Shown here: in pieces, positions 7,892 through 14,988 of the stretch
How positions within the stretch are numbered: the stretch's first letter is position 1
Layout of the letters: each line of letters begins with the position of its first letter
Origin: Megamonas sp. UBA1799
GTDB taxonomy: Bacteria; Bacillota; Negativicutes; Selenomonadales; Selenomonadaceae
NCBI GenBank assembly: GCA_002319815.1
Contig: DCFR01000048.1
Span: forward strand, 11,445-45,927
Direction: 5' to 3'
Length of the DNA: 34,483 nt
Program-made: the position numbers and the translations under genes
Notes under the pieces: generated by a model
What the model saw: the letters and a program-made list of their open reading frames with translations, nothing else
Database searches by the model: none
What the model was told of the DNA's origin: nothing

Positions 7892-8818
7892 ATGAATTTA
7901 TTGGACGGGTCGGCTTTAGAGCACTGCCTGCTTTGTCCGCGGGGCTGTGGGGTAAACCGGCTTGAAGGTGCGCGCGGCGTTTGCGGTGCCGGAGAATTGG
8001 TGCGCATTGCGCTGGTGTCTAAGCATCTTTGGGAAGAACCGTGTCTCACCGGAAAAAACGGGGCGGGAACCGTGTTCTTTTCCCATTGCAGTCTGCGGTG
8101 CGTCTTCTGTCAGAATGCGGCGATCAGCAGTGAGGGCCAGGGCATCGAGGTTACTCCGGAACGGTTGGCGGATATTTTCCTAGAGCAGCAGCAGAGCGGC
8201 GCGGCTACGCTGGATCTGGTCACGCCGACGCATTACGCGCCGCAGATAGCCGCTGCGTTGGCAGCGGCTCGGAAAAAGGGTTTTTGTCTGCCGGTTGTCT
8301 GGAATTCGAGCGGTTATGAGACCGTCGAATTGGTGGCGGCTTTGGCGGAAATGGTGGATGTGTTTTTACCCGATCTTAAGTATTATGATGCGGAAACCGC
8401 CGGCCGGTATTCCCAGGCGCCCGATTATTTTTCTGCGGCAGCGGCGGCAATCACCGCGATGGCGGAGCAGACCGGTATGCCGGAGGTTGGCGCCGGCGGG
8501 GTGCTGCAGCGCGGCGTGCTGGTGCGGCATCTGATCCTGCCGGGACGAAGGCATGAAAGCATGCGGCTGTTGGATTGGCTATGGGAGCAGTTTGGCGATC
8601 GCGTCTGGCTTTCGCTCATGAATCAATATACGCCGCTTTACCGGGCGGCGGAATTTCCGGAAATCAACCGGCCGCTGACGACTTTTGAGTATCAATCGGT
8701 TATAGAGCATGCCTTGGATATTGGCATTACGCACTGCTACGTGCAGGAGGGGAAAACAGCGTCAGCCAAGTTTGTACCGGCTTTTGACGGCCGCGGCGTT
8801 TTGCCGCTGAAAAAATAG
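7892..8818 (+). CDS. PflX-like radical SAM protein (COG1313 type)
   Basis: This 308-residue iron-sulfur protein resembles the activating enzymes of glycyl-radical enzymes. The radical SAM cluster motif CSLRCVFC supplies Cys66, Cys70 and Cys73, which would hold the 4Fe-4S cluster that cleaves S-adenosylmethionine. An N-terminal cysteine group (Cys12, Cys15, Cys19 and Cys31, in HCLLCPRGCGVNR and GVCG) is typical of this family and may bind a further metal or cluster. Downstream features such as PVVWNSSGYE and DVFLPDLKYYD match the COG1313 barrel. The start ATG 7892 follows GAGGGCAAGAAG. Reading-frame extension upstream into the previous gene is not supported. The biochemical target is not known. 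The close spacing after the LTA-synthase-like gene suggests co-transcription, not necessarily shared function. Confidence 0.87.
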   Translation: MNLLDGSALEHCLLCPRGCGVNRLEGARGVCGAGELVRIALVSKHLWEEPCLTGKNGAGTVFFSHCSLRCVFCQNAAISSEGQGIEVTPERLADIFLEQQQSGAATLDLVTPTHYAPQIAAALAAARKKGFCLPVVWNSSGYETVELVAALAEMVDVFLPDLKYYDAETAGRYSQAPDYFSAAAAAITAMAEQTGMPEVGAGGVLQRGVLVRHLILPGRRHESMRLLDWLWEQFGDRVWLSLMNQYTPLYRAAEFPEINRPLTTFEYQSVIEHALDIGITHCYVQEGKTASAKFVPAFDGRGVLPLKK

Positions 8819-8823
8819 CAGGC

Positions 8824-8852
8824 TTGCAAAAGCGTATCGTATCTTCTACAAT
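8824..8852 (+). promoter_or_regulatory. Promoter of ychF
   Basis: TTGCAA (8824-8829) and TACAAT (8847-8852) have exact 17-base spacing, 33 bases before the TTG start codon. This separates ychF from the preceding operon. Confidence 0.7.
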
Positions 8853-8884
8853 GGAGAAAGAATTTATAATAAGGTGGAATTGAA

Positions 8885-9991
8885 TTGAGTAATTTAGAGG
8901 TTGGTATTGTCGGGCTGCCGAATGTCGGTAAAAGTACTTTGTTTAATGCGATTACCAAAGCGGGAGCGGAGGCGGCAAATTATCCATTCTGTACGATTGA
9001 GCCGAATGTAGGGGTTGTAGATGTGCCGGATGCTCGGCTGCAGGTGCTGCATGAGATGTACAATTCCAAAAAAACGACGCCGGCGGCGGTGCGGTTTGTT
9101 GATATTGCCGGGCTGGTCAAGGGAGCGTCGAAAGGCGAGGGTCTGGGGAACCAGTTTTTGGAGCACATCCGTCAGGTAGATGCGATTGCGCATGTTGTGC
9201 GTTGTTTTGTTGATCCGGATATCACGCATGTCGAAGGTTCTATTGATCCCATCCGGGATATTGAGATCATAACGACGGAACTTTGTCTGGCAGATCTGGA
9301 TGTCGTAGAAAAGCGTGTCATGAAATTGGAGCGGATTGTCAAGAGCGGCAGTAAAGAAGCCCGGGCGGAAGATGAGCTGCTGCGCCGGATAAAAGAGGCG
9401 CTGGAGCAGGCCAAACCGGCCCGGCAGCTCAATCTGGGCGAAGATGAGTTGGCGCTGCTCGGCGATACAAATCTCTTGACGCTGAAGCCGGTGCTTTATG
9501 TGGCGAATGTAGCCGAAGACGAAGTGGCGACGGCGGAAACGGATAATGCCTATGTACAGAAGGTCAAGGCATATGCGGCCACTGAGGGAGCGGAAGTTGT
9601 AGCTATATCGGCCAAAGTGGAATCGGAAATCGCCGAACTGGATGCGGAAGAAGCCCGGGAATTTCTGGCGGAAATCGGCGAGACGGAGTCCGGCTTAAAC
9701 CGGCTCATAAAAGCGGCATTTACGCTGCTGGGTCTGCTGACTTTTCTTACGGCGGGGCCGGATGAATGCCGGGCCTGGACGATTGTCAAGGGAACGACGG
9801 CGCCAAAGGCGGCAGGAAAAATTCATTCGGATATTGAGCGGGGCTTTATTCGGGCCGAGATTGTCAATTATGATGATTTGGTTGCTGCCGGCAGTACAAC
9901 CGCAGCGCGGGAGAAAGGAAAAGTACGGCTGGAGGGCAAGGACTATGTAATGCAGGACGGTGATGTGACCTATTTCCGTTTTAATGTTTGA
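8885..9991 (+). CDS. ychF: Ribosome-associated ATPase/GTPase YchF (Obg family)
   Basis: This 368-residue protein is the universally conserved Obg-like P-loop NTPase YchF/OLA1, which binds ribosomes and prefers ATP over GTP. The P-loop GLPNVGKS is at about residues 10-17. The G3 element DIAGL with KGASKGEGLGNQFL is the family signature. The base-recognition motif is NVAE (in LYVANVAEDE) in place of NKxD, which is the known reason for ATP preference. A C-terminal TGS domain follows (FLTAGPDECRAWTI to the end). Length is normal for the family. The start is TTG 8885, supported by AAGGTGG seven bases upstream. It is monocistronic: its own promoter precedes it and a long bidirectional hairpin follows. 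Confidence 0.97.
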   Translation: MSNLEVGIVGLPNVGKSTLFNAITKAGAEAANYPFCTIEPNVGVVDVPDARLQVLHEMYNSKKTTPAAVRFVDIAGLVKGASKGEGLGNQFLEHIRQVDAIAHVVRCFVDPDITHVEGSIDPIRDIEIITTELCLADLDVVEKRVMKLERIVKSGSKEARAEDELLRRIKEALEQAKPARQLNLGEDELALLGDTNLLTLKPVLYVANVAEDEVATAETDNAYVQKVKAYAATEGAEVVAISAKVESEIAELDAEEAREFLAEIGETESGLNRLIKAAFTLLGLLTFLTAGPDECRAWTIVKGTTAPKAAGKIHSDIERGFIRAEIVNYDDLVAAGSTTAAREKGKVRLEGKDYVMQDGDVTYFRFNV

Positions 9992-9995
9992 TGAA

Positions 9996-10031
9996 ACAAA
10001 AAAAGATTGCCTGCGGGCAATCTTTTTTTGT
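9996..10031. terminator. Bidirectional terminator between ychF and the amidohydrolase
   Basis: A perfect 16-base stem has arms at 9996-10011 (core AAAGATTGCC) and 10016-10031 (core GGCAATCTTT), with a TGCG loop. Its A run on one side and T run on the other let it serve both converging genes. Confidence 0.92.
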
Positions 10032-10036
10032 TCCAT

Positions 10037-10816
10037 CTAGTACAGATCCGGACGCCGATCAGCGAAAACATTGATTGTGTTTCGGATGGTGGTTTGTACT
10101 GCCGGGATGACTTCGGCGGTAAGAATGGCTTCCTGCTTGCCGGCTTCGGCCAGACGTTCTCCCCAGGGATCAAGGATGACCGAGTGTCCGGCTAATTCCA
10201 TGCCGTTGGCAAATGCGCCGCTGCCGTTGCAGGCAGCGACAAAGAATTGGTTCTCAATGGCGCGGGCCTGCGTAAGGGTGCGCCAATGCATGAGGCGGGC
10301 GGTGGGCCATTCTGCGGGAACAAAAAGCACGGTGATATCGGCTAGCGCCAGACGGCGGCAAAGTTCCGGAAAGCGCAGATCGTAGCAGATGATTGTGGCG
10401 CAGGGAAGTCCGTCCAGTTCGTACAAAGCGATGTCCTCTCCGGCGGTGAAGGTCTTGTCTTCTTTGGCGGGAGAAAATAAGTGCGTCTTGCTATAAGCGG
10501 CCAGGCGCATTCCCTGTCGGTCGAAGACGAAGCTGGTATTGGATACCTGGTCGTTTTTCAGGCAGGCGGCTGAACCGCCGACAATGTTGATCCGGTATTC
10601 GGCTGCCAGCCGGGAGAGCAGGGTCTGTACTTTTTCTCCCGCCGGATCGGCATAGTTTACCAGCGGCCGCGGATAAAAGCCGATATCCCAAAGTTCCGGC
10701 AGCAATATGACATCCGGCGACTGGGGCAGAACGGCTTCGAGCATACGGCGCAGCGTATTCTGATTGGCATTAAAATCGCCGATTACAATCGGCATTTGCA
10801 ATATAGACAGTTTCAT
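10037..10816 (-). CDS. Carbon-nitrogen hydrolase (nitrilase superfamily, omega-amidase-like)
   Basis: This 259-residue cytosolic amidohydrolase begins MKLSILQMPIVIGDFNANQN. The Glu-Lys-Cys triad of the nitrilase superfamily is visible: Glu41 (LLPELWD), Lys110 (YSKTHLF) and Cys144 (IICYDLRFPE). The C-terminal part carries NGSGAFANGMELAGHSVILDPWGE, common in omega-amidase and YafV/MtnU-like members, which hydrolyse small amides such as alpha-ketoglutaramate or alpha-ketosuccinamate. The ATG at 10816 is favoured because GAGGTG lies seven bases upstream; the adjacent ATG 10819 would be too close. A longer upstream reading frame has no support. The substrate is inferred from family only. It converges on ychF and diverges from the DUF951 gene. 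Confidence 0.9.
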   Translation of the reverse strand: MKLSILQMPIVIGDFNANQNTLRRMLEAVLPQSPDVILLPELWDIGFYPRPLVNYADPAGEKVQTLLSRLAAEYRINIVGGSAACLKNDQVSNTSFVFDRQGMRLAAYSKTHLFSPAKEDKTFTAGEDIALYELDGLPCATIICYDLRFPELCRRLALADITVLFVPAEWPTARLMHWRTLTQARAIENQFFVAACNGSGAFANGMELAGHSVILDPWGERLAEAGKQEAILTAEVIPAVQTTIRNTINVFADRRPDLY

Positions 10817-10874
10817 CATACAACACCTCACTGATAGATTTGCCGGCGCGGTTTCGCCGGGTACGAATGACCTC

Positions 10875-10903
10875 TGTACATCCCGCCTGCTTTCCGTTAC
10901 AAT
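10875..10903 (+). promoter_or_regulatory. Possible promoter of the DUF951 gene
   Basis: TACAAT (10898-10903) is a good -10 element. The -35 at correct 17-base spacing is TGTACA (10875-10880), matching consensus at four of six positions. Confidence 0.45.
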
Positions 10904-10952
10904 AGAGACAGAAGTTGAATGCGCCCCGCGGCGGGGAGAAGGCGGTGATCGT

Positions 10953-11171
10953 TTGGAACGGATACAATATGATGTTGGCGATGTAGTTCGTATGAAAAAG
11001 AAACATCCCTGCGGCAGCGATCTGTGGGAGATTTTGCGTACAGGTATGGATTTCGGCATCAAGTGTAAGGGCTGCGGCCGGTTTGTGATGTTGTCGCGGC
11101 CAAAATTTGAAAAAATGGTCAAGGGCATTGTGGAAAAAAACACAGTACATTCTGATTCAGCGCTATTATAA
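10953..11171 (+). CDS. DUF951 family small zinc-ribbon-like protein
   Basis: This 72-residue protein starts at TTG 10953 and reads LERIQYDVGDVVRMKKKHPC. The start is set by AAGGCGGTGATC, one base from the perfect anti-Shine-Dalgarno complement, just upstream. The layout is an SH3-like strand set (YDVGDVVRMKKKHPCGSDLWEI), then RTGMDFGIKCKGCGRFVMLSRPKFEKMVKGI. This is typical of DUF951, found widely in Firmicutes near ychF and chromosome-partition genes. The cysteines in HPCG and CKGCG may form a metal site. The role is unknown; RNA or DNA binding has been suggested from the fold, but nothing here proves it. It lies before a diguanylate cyclase, probably not functionally linked. Confidence 0.85.
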   Translation: MERIQYDVGDVVRMKKKHPCGSDLWEILRTGMDFGIKCKGCGRFVMLSRPKFEKMVKGIVEKNTVHSDSALL

Positions 11172-11251
11172 CACGAAAATGACCGGGGATAAAGATGAGT
11201 TCGCTGGCGGCCGCAGCGCAGAATTTCAATAGAAGAAAAGGTGGACACGGG

Positions 11252-12598
11252 ATGAATCTGACAAGAACAAAACGAGGCGCAGCCTTGTTGGTTTTTATGG
11301 TTGGCAGCTGCCTGACGCTGCTGATTTTTTTTAGTCTGGGACGACTGCAGTATGAACAGCATCGGGAACAGCTGCAGCATTTGTCAGATGCCTATGCCCG
11401 CCGTATCGAAATGACAGCCGGGTATATGCTGCGCAAGCCAAAGATCATTACGGAACTGGTCCGGATGAATCCGAATGATCTGCATTGGTTTCCCCGCGTC
11501 GCGGCGGTGCTGCAGGACGATCCTGCCGTGCTGAGTTTTCAGTTGGTGCGGGGGGGAAAGGTACTGGCGGGTTATCCGGCGGATTACAAGCGCTGGACGC
11601 TGGATGATCCGGCAATCAGCGCGGCTTTGCCGGTTCTGCAGAAACTAGCGGCAGCCAATACGTCCGGGGTTCTTTATGGGCCGATTTTTCTTAAAGACGG
11701 CACCTGTGGGCTGCTCGGGCTTGATCCAATCTATTTTTATACCAAACAAAGCCGGTTTGAGTATTGGGGCGATAGTTTCTTTTTGCTGCGGCTGCCGGAT
11801 GCGCTGCAGATGGCAGACGATCAGCCGCTGCTCGACGCCGGTTATGCATATCGGATCAGCGGTGTTACCGGCCCGGACGGAGAGTCTCCGGTGCTGGCGG
11901 CTTCGGCGGCTCCGCTGGGGGACAATCCGGTGACTTCGGCCATTCATGTTGCCAATGGACAATGGGTGCTCGAAGCGTCGCCGGTCAGCGGCTGGATGCA
12001 TTTGCGGGGGCTTTTTTGGGAGCTGGGCGTCGGGATGGCGGTTTCTGTGCTGCTGGCGGCGCTGGTTTATATGTTTTTTATGCTGCGGGAAAAGCAGCAG
12101 GGTACAACACCCGGCGCTGCACCGGTCAAAAAAGAGCTTCACCCGCAGGAACGCGGCAGCCAGCCTTCTTTGCTCGAGGTGGTTGCCGAACGCTGTCAGG
12201 CGGCGCCGGGGCACTTTTTGCTCTGCTATCTGGATCTGAATCATTTTCAACAGGTGAATGATACTTATGGCCGGGGCGTGGGCGATACGCTGATGCAGGC
12301 TGTTTTTGACCGGCTGCGGGGCGTATTGAAGGAGGAAGATTCCCTGTTGCGGGCTGGCGGTGATGAATTTGTCGCCATGCTTGAACCGGAGGCGGGCGAG
12401 GGTTGGAAAAATCGGGTGGAACAGCTGGATCAGGCCATGCGCCGGATGTTTGTGTTGGCCGATGGTAAAACTTGTATTGATGTGTCGGTGAGTATTGGCT
12501 GTGCGGTGTATCCCCAGAATGCCATTCGGGCGGAAGAACTTGTGCGGTTGGCAGCGGAGCGCATGCGGGAAAATAAAGAAAGGTTTGCCCATAATTAA
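11252..12598 (+). CDS. Membrane-bound diguanylate cyclase (GGDEF protein)
   Basis: This is a 448-residue sensor enzyme that should make cyclic di-GMP from two GTP. ATG 11252 follows AAAAGGTGG and is preferred over an upstream in-frame ATG at 11195 with no ribosome site. Transmembrane helix 1 is at about residues 9-29, an extracytoplasmic sensor region of about 220 residues follows, then transmembrane helix 2 at about 251-279. The C-terminal GGDEF domain has the metal and substrate motifs YLDLNHFQQVNDTYGRGVGD and LLRAGGDEFVAM, so catalysis is likely. At the place of the inhibitory RxxD site, just before the active loop, the sequence is KEED, so product feedback inhibition may be weak. The sensor segment resembles Cache-type domains loosely; its ligand is unknown. 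The gene ends in a hairpin terminator. Confidence 0.9.
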   Translation: MNLTRTKRGAALLVFMVGSCLTLLIFFSLGRLQYEQHREQLQHLSDAYARRIEMTAGYMLRKPKIITELVRMNPNDLHWFPRVAAVLQDDPAVLSFQLVRGGKVLAGYPADYKRWTLDDPAISAALPVLQKLAAANTSGVLYGPIFLKDGTCGLLGLDPIYFYTKQSRFEYWGDSFFLLRLPDALQMADDQPLLDAGYAYRISGVTGPDGESPVLAASAAPLGDNPVTSAIHVANGQWVLEASPVSGWMHLRGLFWELGVGMAVSVLLAALVYMFFMLREKQQGTTPGAAPVKKELHPQERGSQPSLLEVVAERCQAAPGHFLLCYLDLNHFQQVNDTYGRGVGDTLMQAVFDRLRGVLKEEDSLLRAGGDEFVAMLEPEAGEGWKNRVEQLDQAMRRMFVLADGKTCIDVSVSIGCAVYPQNAIRAEELVRLAAERMRENKERFAHN

Positions 12599-12618
12599 AG
12601 GCGGTTGGGCAAACTTTT
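12579..12618 (+). terminator. Intrinsic terminator overlapping the end of the cyclase gene
   Basis: GTTTGCCC (12583-12590, inside the last codons) pairs with GGGCAAAC (12607-12614), followed by TTTTC. A-U and G-U pairs extend the stem. The T tract is short, so efficiency is uncertain. Confidence 0.6.
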
Positions 12619-12634
12619 CGGCCGGTAGAATGCA

Positions 12635-12663
12635 TTGACAGAAAAAAACGGCCGTAGTATGAT
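12635..12663 (+). promoter_or_regulatory. Promoter of the galactose operon
   Basis: TTGACA (12635-12640) and TATGAT (12658-12663) have exact 17-base spacing. Transcription would start around 12670, next to the operator. Confidence 0.8.
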
Positions 12664-12673
12664 GGATAAAGTA

Positions 12674-12685
12674 GTAAACGTTTAC
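12674..12685. promoter_or_regulatory. LacI/GalR-type operator in front of galK
   Basis: GTAAACGTTTAC is a perfect 12-base palindrome with the central CG step typical of LacI-family operators. It sits just downstream of the predicted transcription start, where bound repressor would block initiation. The likely ligand is the LacI/GalR-type protein encoded at 16504 in the same operon. A catabolite (CcpA) site is the alternative, because that family binds very similar sequences. Confidence 0.8.
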
Positions 12686-12738
12686 CAATGAGAAAATTTT
12701 GACGTCGGCAGACAGCCGCGAGCCGGGAGGCGTAAATT

Positions 12739-13917
12739 GTGGAAGCATTGACATCGTTAGACTCCATGCAGTTGTCATTTAAGGAGCATTTCGGACGGGA
12801 GTCTGAGTATACTTTTTTTTCTCCAGGGCGGGTTAATCTGATTGGCGAGCATACGGATTATAACGGCGGGCATGTTTTTCCCTGTGCGATTTCTTTGGGA
12901 ACTTGGGCGCTGGCAGCGCGGCGATCTGATGACAGGCTGCGTTTTTTTTCGATGAATTTGCCGCGTATGGGCGTATTGGAGTTTCCGGCGCGAGGTCTCG
13001 TTTATAGGCCGGACGCTTCCTGGGCCAACTATTTGTTGGGCGTTGTGCGCATGCTGGAAGATGCGGGCTATGTGCTGCAAACAGGATTTGATGTGCAGCT
13101 GTGCGGCAATTTGCCCAGCGGCGCCGGGTTGTCTTCCTCCGCTTCGATTGAGGTGCTGATGGCGGTGCTGCTCAATGAGCTTTGTGGTTTTGGTCTGGAT
13201 CGGATCACGTTGGTGAAGCTGGCGCAGAAAGCAGAAAATGAGTTTGTGGGTATGAATTGTGGTATTATGGATCAGTTTGCCGTGGGTATGGGGAAGAAAG
13301 ACTGTGCCATTTTGCTGGACTGCAATACGCTGCAGTACCGTTATAGTCCTTTGGACTTGCCGGAGGCGGCGATTGTCATTGTGAACACAAATAAGCGGCA
13401 TAGTCTGACTTCATCGGGATATAACGACCGTCGCCGTGATTGTGAACTGGCTTTGGCGGATCTGCAAAAAGTGCGGCCGCTGCAGGCGCTGGGGGAATTG
13501 ACGCCGGCAGAATTTGACCGGCTGGCCGGTCAGATTACCAATCCGGTGGCGAGGCGTCGGGCTCGGCATGCGGTCTATGAAAATGCGCGGACGCTGGAAG
13601 CGGTGGAAGCGCTGGAAGCGGCTGATCTGGCGAAGTTTGGCCGACTTATGGATGCTTCGCATGTATCGCTGCGAGATGATTATGAGGTATCCTGCCGGGA
13701 ACTGGATCTTTTGGCCGAACTTGCATGGAAGCATCCCGGGGTCATTGGAGCGCGAATGACAGGCGGCGGGTTCGGCGGCTGTACGGTAAATCTCGTGCAA
13801 AAGGCGGCAATTCCGGATTTTGAGCAGGTGTTGCGCGAGGAATATACGAAGAACATCGGCTATGCGCCCAGTTTTTATGTGGCCAGCATCGCCGATGGCG
13901 CAGCCCGGCTGGCGTGA
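12739..13917 (+). CDS. galK: Galactokinase
   Basis: This 392-residue GHMP-family kinase phosphorylates alpha-D-galactose at C1 with ATP, the entry step of the Leloir pathway. The galactokinase signature GRVNLIGEHTDYNGG lies near residues 30-44. The ATP-binding GHMP motif is LPSGAGLSSSAS, and the third motif is GARMTGGGFGGCTVN. Asp in NCGIMDQFAVGMG is the likely catalytic base. Length is usual for the family. The start is GTG 12739, eight bases after GGGAGG. It is the first gene of a gal operon with a strong promoter and an operator upstream. galE follows after a 65-base gap. Confidence 0.97.
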   Translation: MEALTSLDSMQLSFKEHFGRESEYTFFSPGRVNLIGEHTDYNGGHVFPCAISLGTWALAARRSDDRLRFFSMNLPRMGVLEFPARGLVYRPDASWANYLLGVVRMLEDAGYVLQTGFDVQLCGNLPSGAGLSSSASIEVLMAVLLNELCGFGLDRITLVKLAQKAENEFVGMNCGIMDQFAVGMGKKDCAILLDCNTLQYRYSPLDLPEAAIVIVNTNKRHSLTSSGYNDRRRDCELALADLQKVRPLQALGELTPAEFDRLAGQITNPVARRRARHAVYENARTLEAVEALEAADLAKFGRLMDASHVSLRDDYEVSCRELDLLAELAWKHPGVIGARMTGGGFGGCTVNLVQKAAIPDFEQVLREEYTKNIGYAPSFYVASIADGAARLA

Positions 13918-13982
13918 ACCGCGGCAGTGGGGGGACAAGGCCGTATGAATTTTGACGGCGGAAACTAAAGGAGGAGAGTAGT

Positions 13983-14972
13983 ATGGCAATTCTGGTATGC
14001 GGTGGGGCCGGCTATATAGGCTCGCATACGGTGCATCAATTGGCGGCGAAGGGAGAATCGGTGGTGATTGTCGATAATCTGGCAACCGGACACCGGGCAG
14101 CCCTTCATCCGGCGGCGAAGTTTTATGAAGGCGATATTCGCGATTCGTTTGTTTTGGACCGGATTTTTACGGAAAATCAGATTGAGGCGGTGATTCATTT
14201 TGCAGCGAATTCGCTGGTAGGCGAAAGCATGGAGAATCCGCTGAAGTATTTTAATAATAATGTAGGCGGCATGCAGACGCTTCTGGAAGCAATGGTGCGG
14301 CATCATGTTGATAAAATCGTGTTTTCTTCCACGGCGGCAGTTTATGGCGAACCCAAACGGGTGCCGATTCGCGAAGAAGATGAGACCAATCCCACCAATG
14401 CGTATGGCGAAACAAAACGTACGATGGAAAAGCTGATGAAATGGGTGAGCCGGGCCAATGGCATCCGCTATGTTTCCCTGCGATATTTTAATGCCGCCGG
14501 AGCGTTAGACGACGGGTCTATTGGCGAAGATCACAGTCCGGAAACGCATCTCATTCCGTTGATTTTGCAAGTGCCGCTGCAGAAAAGGGCGGCCATCACG
14601 ATTTTTGGCAATGATTACGCAACGCCGGACGGAACCTGTGTGCGCGATTATATTCATGTGCTCGATCTGGCCGATGCGCATGTGCGGGCTTTGGAATATT
14701 TGCGGCAGGGCGGTGCCAGCGATATTTTTAATCTGGGCAACGGCAAGGGATTTTCCGTGAAGGAAATGATCGTTGCGGCAGAAAAGGCCACGGGAAAAAG
14801 CATAGCGGTGCAAACCGGCGCGCGTCGTGCCGGCGATCCAGCGCAGCTGATTGCTTCCAGCGAAAAGGCGCGGCGCGTGCTCGGCTGGCAGCCGCAGTAT
14901 ATTGATGTCGAACGTATTATCCGTACCGCCTGGAGCTGGCATAAAAGCCACCCGGACGGATATACAGATTGA
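13983..14972 (+). CDS. galE: UDP-glucose 4-epimerase
   Basis: This 329-residue NAD-dependent short-chain dehydrogenase family enzyme interconverts UDP-galactose and UDP-glucose. The Rossmann dinucleotide motif GGAGYIGS is at residues 7-14. The catalytic pair Tyr141 and Lys145 is in NAYGETK, with the conserved serine/threonine segment VFSSTAAVYGEP before it. LRYFNAAGA and DGTCVRDYIHVLDLADAH are typical GalE segments. ATG 13983 follows AAAGGAGGAGAGTAGT, a very strong ribosome site. It is the second gene of the gal cluster, with galT starting 16 bases after its stop. It will also feed UDP-galactose to envelope polysaccharide synthesis. Confidence 0.97.
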   Translation: MAILVCGGAGYIGSHTVHQLAAKGESVVIVDNLATGHRAALHPAAKFYEGDIRDSFVLDRIFTENQIEAVIHFAANSLVGESMENPLKYFNNNVGGMQTLLEAMVRHHVDKIVFSSTAAVYGEPKRVPIREEDETNPTNAYGETKRTMEKLMKWVSRANGIRYVSLRYFNAAGALDDGSIGEDHSPETHLIPLILQVPLQKRAAITIFGNDYATPDGTCVRDYIHVLDLADAHVRALEYLRQGGASDIFNLGNGKGFSVKEMIVAAEKATGKSIAVQTGARRAGDPAQLIASSEKARRVLGWQPQYIDVERIIRTAWSWHKSHPDGYTD

Positions 14973-14988
14973 GAAAGGCGCGATCAGA

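Noticed and set aside
6649..8049. 466-codon minus-strand frame opposite the LTA-synthase-like gene
   Set aside because: It is a low-complexity, arginine-rich shadow of a gene with clear catalytic motifs, and it has no recognisable domain.
12687..12701. Four-codon frame (ATG to TGA) after the gal operator
   Set aside because: No ribosome site and no coupling to galK.
13945..13968. Seven-codon ATG frame between galK and galE with AAGG upstream
   Set aside because: Too short to separate from chance, and galE has its own very strong ribosome site.
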